DNA of 64,000 nucleotides from Imperialibacter sp040222385 (GTDB lineage Bacteria; Bacteroidota; Bacteroidia; Cytophagales; Cyclobacteriaceae), in NCBI RefSeq assembly GCF_040222385.1, contig NZ_JAVKDF010000021.1, positions 124,001 to 188,000 of the forward strand, written 5' to 3'. Made by a program: the position numbers and the translations under genes. This document shows, in pieces, positions 61,842-64,000 of this stretch (positions are counted from its first letter, which is position 1; each line of letters begins with the position of its first letter). A model generated the notes under the pieces. It ran no database searches and had not been told where the DNA came from. It saw only the letters and a list, made by a program, of their open reading frames with translations.

Positions 61842-63137
61842 TCAATGCACAGGCGCTCCCTTGCCATCCCTTAACACCGGCAGCCACACCTTGTCCCGCT
61901 CACTCTTGAAGGGCTCCTGCGAACCATTGCGATCCTGGTGCCCAGAGGTGGGCAGGATCATCACCTGCCTGGGTGTGGTGAGCTGATTGACGCCAGCCAA
62001 AATTCCCTCGGGTGGACAAGTTTCGTCAAGCAGACCGATGCCCACCAGCACCGGGCATTTGATATTCGTCACGAAGTTGGCCACATCATAGTAGCGGCTG
62101 GCTTCGTGCACTTTTGCCGCATCCTTGCCTTCGGTGCTGCCATACCACTGAGGCCATCCCCCTTTTCTTCCAACCTCCGGGCCCAGCATATCGAAGCCTG
62201 CAGGCACCAATGCAATGGCTGCGGTAACAGCAGGGTGGAACCCGGCTGTCATAAGGGTTTGCTGCCCGCCCTGGCTGTCGCCCATCACCACCAGCGTTTC
62301 GCCGTTCCAGTCGGGGCGCTCGGTGAGGTATTGAGCCGCCCGGTAGCATGACAAGTACATGCGGAGGAAGTAGCTCGTTTCACGGCTTTCATTGCCAATG
62401 GCAGGGTAATTTTTTAGTGGCCCATCCGACTGCTCTTTGTAAAATTCTTTGGGCTCGTCGATGGGCAGGTCATGGGCTTCTATATTCAATGTAAGCCATC
62501 CTTCCCTCGCCCGGTTCACTGCCCAACCTTTGTCGAGCGGATACACACCCGCCCACTGCACAATAAGCAGAGCCGGAAACTTCTCTCCCGACGACGGTTT
62601 GGCCAGCTGTCCCTGGATCTGGCTGCCGTTGATGTTGTACATCGAAATCTTCCAATAGTCGACATTCTCGATGCCACTCTCTCCTTTTTCAAGCACAGGG
62701 TTTGCAGGCACCTTTTTAAGTTCTTTCACCTTTTTCTTCCAGAAACTATCGAAGTCCTTTGGCTTTTCGGCAGACAGGGCAATTTGATCCGGGTTGGCTA
62801 CAGCACCTCCTACGCTCCTGTTTCCCCAGCCGCCTTTGCCCCAGCTTACTTCCAACAGCATAGTGCCGGGGGCATCGAAGGTATAGCTTACCTGAGGAGT
62901 ACCTTTGTCAAAGGAGACATCATCATGCTGGATATCGGTCAGACCTCCCTTTTTCAGCACATACCGAACAGAGTCACAATCCTCGGAGCAGGCAAGGTTC
63001 CAGGTAACGGTTTCACCAACCTTGTAAACACCGTCAGCCTTATCGGGTGTAACGACAACTTTTTGCGCCAGAGCGGCGCTGGCATACAAAAAGACAAAGC
63101 AAGTGAGGCCAATACGAAGCTTCTTGAAAAATGACAT
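61842..63137 (-). CDS. acetylxylan esterase-like alpha/beta hydrolase
   Basis: A 431-residue exported hydrolase (signal LTCFVFLYASAALAQ). An N-terminal ~100-residue beta domain precedes the AXE1/cephalosporin-deacetylase-like domain. The nucleophile Ser is in VVMGDSQGGQQTLMTAGF; the acid is in CPVLVGIGLLDETCPPEG, and His near the end in LPTSGHQDRNGSQ. It fits release of acetyl groups from plant or algal polysaccharide, in line with the sulfatase and GH3 genes nearby. The ATG at 63137 is used; the extra 45 residues upstream match nothing. Confidence 0.88.
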   Translation of the reverse strand: MSFFKKLRIGLTCFVFLYASAALAQKVVVTPDKADGVYKVGETVTWNLACSEDCDSVRYVLKKGGLTDIQHDDVSFDKGTPQVSYTFDAPGTMLLEVSWGKGGWGNRSVGGAVANPDQIALSAEKPKDFDSFWKKKVKELKKVPANPVLEKGESGIENVDYWKISMYNINGSQIQGQLAKPSSGEKFPALLIVQWAGVYPLDKGWAVNRAREGWLTLNIEAHDLPIDEPKEFYKEQSDGPLKNYPAIGNESRETSYFLRMYLSCYRAAQYLTERPDWNGETLVVMGDSQGGQQTLMTAGFHPAVTAAIALVPAGFDMLGPEVGRKGGWPQWYGSTEGKDAAKVHEASRYYDVANFVTNIKCPVLVGIGLLDETCPPEGILAGVNQLTTPRQVMILPTSGHQDRNGSQEPFKSERDKVWLPVLRDGKGAPVH

Positions 63138-63328
63138 AGGACGTGTTTTTCTGTGAAGAAACGGTAAAAACAGAAAGTTTGCAACCTGACTTCTTTGAGA
63201 CAAACCTTGCAGTTGCGGCTCACCAATGCTGGGCAAAATCGAAGAGCGCAAGAATCGGATTGCCGCATGCACCCGGCCCCGGTAGTTTTGAATCGTAAAA
63301 ACGAACTAACTTTTTTATCCGATTTCGT

Positions 63329-64000
63329 ATGCCCGTGATGAATTTAGCTGACAATGCCGAAAACCTACAGGCTACCCTGCTTTCGCAGGGATTTGTACAC
63401 CTCGAAAGTGTGTTGACCCCCGAGCAGTGTGAGGCAATAATGGGATGGTACGCCGATCCAGCCTTGTTCCGAACCACCATCAACATGGCCCGCTACAGGT
63501 TTGGAGAAGGCGAGTACAAGTACTTTAGCTATCCGTTGCCTGACCAGCTGCAGTCCCTTCGACAGCAGCTCTACAAAATACTGGTGCCTGCGGCCAACCT
63601 GTGGAGCAAGGCGTTGCGGCTCAACCTGACCTTCCCTGACTCGCATGCCGACTTCCTTGCGCTTTGTCACGACAAAGGGCAGCGCCGCCCCACTCCCCTG
63701 CTGCTCACTTACGGCGATGGTGGGTACAACACGCTCCACCAGGATTTGTATGGCGATGTGTACTTCCCCTTTCAGCCAGTCTTTTTTCTCAAGCAGCCCG
63801 GCTGGGACTATAAGGGAGGTGAATTTATTTTGGTGGAACAAAGGCCCAGGGCGCAATCGAAGGCCGTGTCGCTTATGCCAAAGCAAGGTGACCTAGTCAT
63901 ATTTGCTACCAGCCAGCGACCGGTGATGGGCAGCAAAGGCTACTACAGGGTGCAGATGCGGCACGGGGTGAGCACGGTGCACTCCGGCCACCGCATGACG
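63329..64000 (+). CDS. 2-oxoglutarate/Fe(II)-dependent oxygenase, 5' part
   Basis: The frame starts with ATG 63329 (a second ATG is at 63338) and is open through the last base of the window, giving 224 residues of an incomplete protein. It has the double-stranded beta-helix features: HQD (His-x-Asp) in NTLHQDLYGDVYFPFQ, PVFFLKQPGWDYKGGEFILV, LMPKQGDLVIFAT, and the later His-x3-Arg of VSTVHSGHR. These are the iron- and oxoglutarate-binding residues of the prolyl hydroxylase-like group. Substrate unknown. It is divergent from the hydrolase gene, with 191 bp between. Confidence 0.83.
   Translation, partial: MPVMNLADNAENLQATLLSQGFVHLESVLTPEQCEAIMGWYADPALFRTTINMARYRFGEGEYKYFSYPLPDQLQSLRQQLYKILVPAANLWSKALRLNLTFPDSHADFLALCHDKGQRRPTPLLLTYGDGGYNTLHQDLYGDVYFPFQPVFFLKQPGWDYKGGEFILVEQRPRAQSKAVSLMPKQGDLVIFATSQRPVMGSKGYYRVQMRHGVSTVHSGHRMT

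Noticed and set aside
62472..63134. 220-codon plus-strand frame opposite the esterase gene
   Set aside because: Antisense to the hydrolase with the GDSQGG motif.
63365..63886. 173-codon minus-strand frame at the window end
   Set aside because: Antisense to the 2OG oxygenase frame, which has iron-binding motifs and runs open to the window edge.

Overview
The window reads as chromosome of a Bacteroidota bacterium, most likely order Cytophagales and probably a marine or polysaccharide-degrading type. The grounds are the ECF sigma/FecR/STN cassette, a secreted glycine-rich protein with a type IX secretion (Por) C-terminal domain, FloA, YwqK/MORN-type repeat proteins, TPR-fronted histidine kinases, PHP-type histidinol phosphatase, and genes mostly without Shine-Dalgarno sequences. 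I saw no rRNA, tRNA, insertion sequence, prophage or CRISPR array.

Layout. 1-2.6 kb: 3' end of a zinc-ribbon coiled-coil protein, a TPR protein and a histidine phosphatase. 2.8-10.9 kb: menaquinone genes menF-menD-menB and menE, split by an opposite-strand ECF sigma / STN-carboxypeptidase-regulatory / FecR cassette. 10.9-15.2 kb: unknown protein, XRE-S24 repressor with a small partner, MFS transporter, PPC/DUF296 protein. 15.2-19.3 kb: ppk1 and gyrB. 19.4-24.4 kb: a leucine-rich-repeat protein and two secreted proteins. 24.6-29.0 kb: tryptophan 2,3-dioxygenase operon with a MORN-repeat protein, divergent from a glutaryl-CoA dehydrogenase. 29.3-33.2 kb: proC, DUF4920 lipoprotein, a 36-residue membrane microprotein, PHP histidinol phosphatase, FMN-dependent 2-hydroxyacid oxidase.

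33.5-38.5 kb holds the most interesting locus: two paralogous TPR sensor kinases flank one NarL-type regulator, and the operon opens with a previously uncalled 42-codon gene. It encodes a peptide with a GGG motif followed by nine prolines, and its stop codon abuts the start region of the first kinase. Three TACCG repeats lie upstream of it. 38.5-42.1 kb: a Rieske oxygenase, then a PhoR/PhoB-like kinase-regulator pair. About 300 bp downstream of that pair, four TGAC(A/T) repeats spaced 10-11 bp sit before a secreted-protein gene and look like an OmpR/PhoB-family operator.

43.3-63.1 kb is an accessory block rich in carbohydrate enzymes without a SusCD pair: a GH2-type carbohydrate-binding-only protein, serine hydrolase, NYN nuclease, Cys-type sulfatase, EreA-like secreted protein, GH3 beta-glucosidase, FloA, sugar epimerase-like protein, GMC oxidoreductase with its Tat-type subunit 3, DinB-like, GNAT, EamA and an acetylxylan-esterase-like hydrolase. 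The window ends inside a 2OG-Fe(II) oxygenase gene. Intergenic spaces at 33.4, 35.6, 42.2, 57.2 and 61.7 kb carry palindromic or dispersed repeats. The 61.7 kb set has three GTAG-type hairpins at a 61-62 bp period and resembles REP elements.
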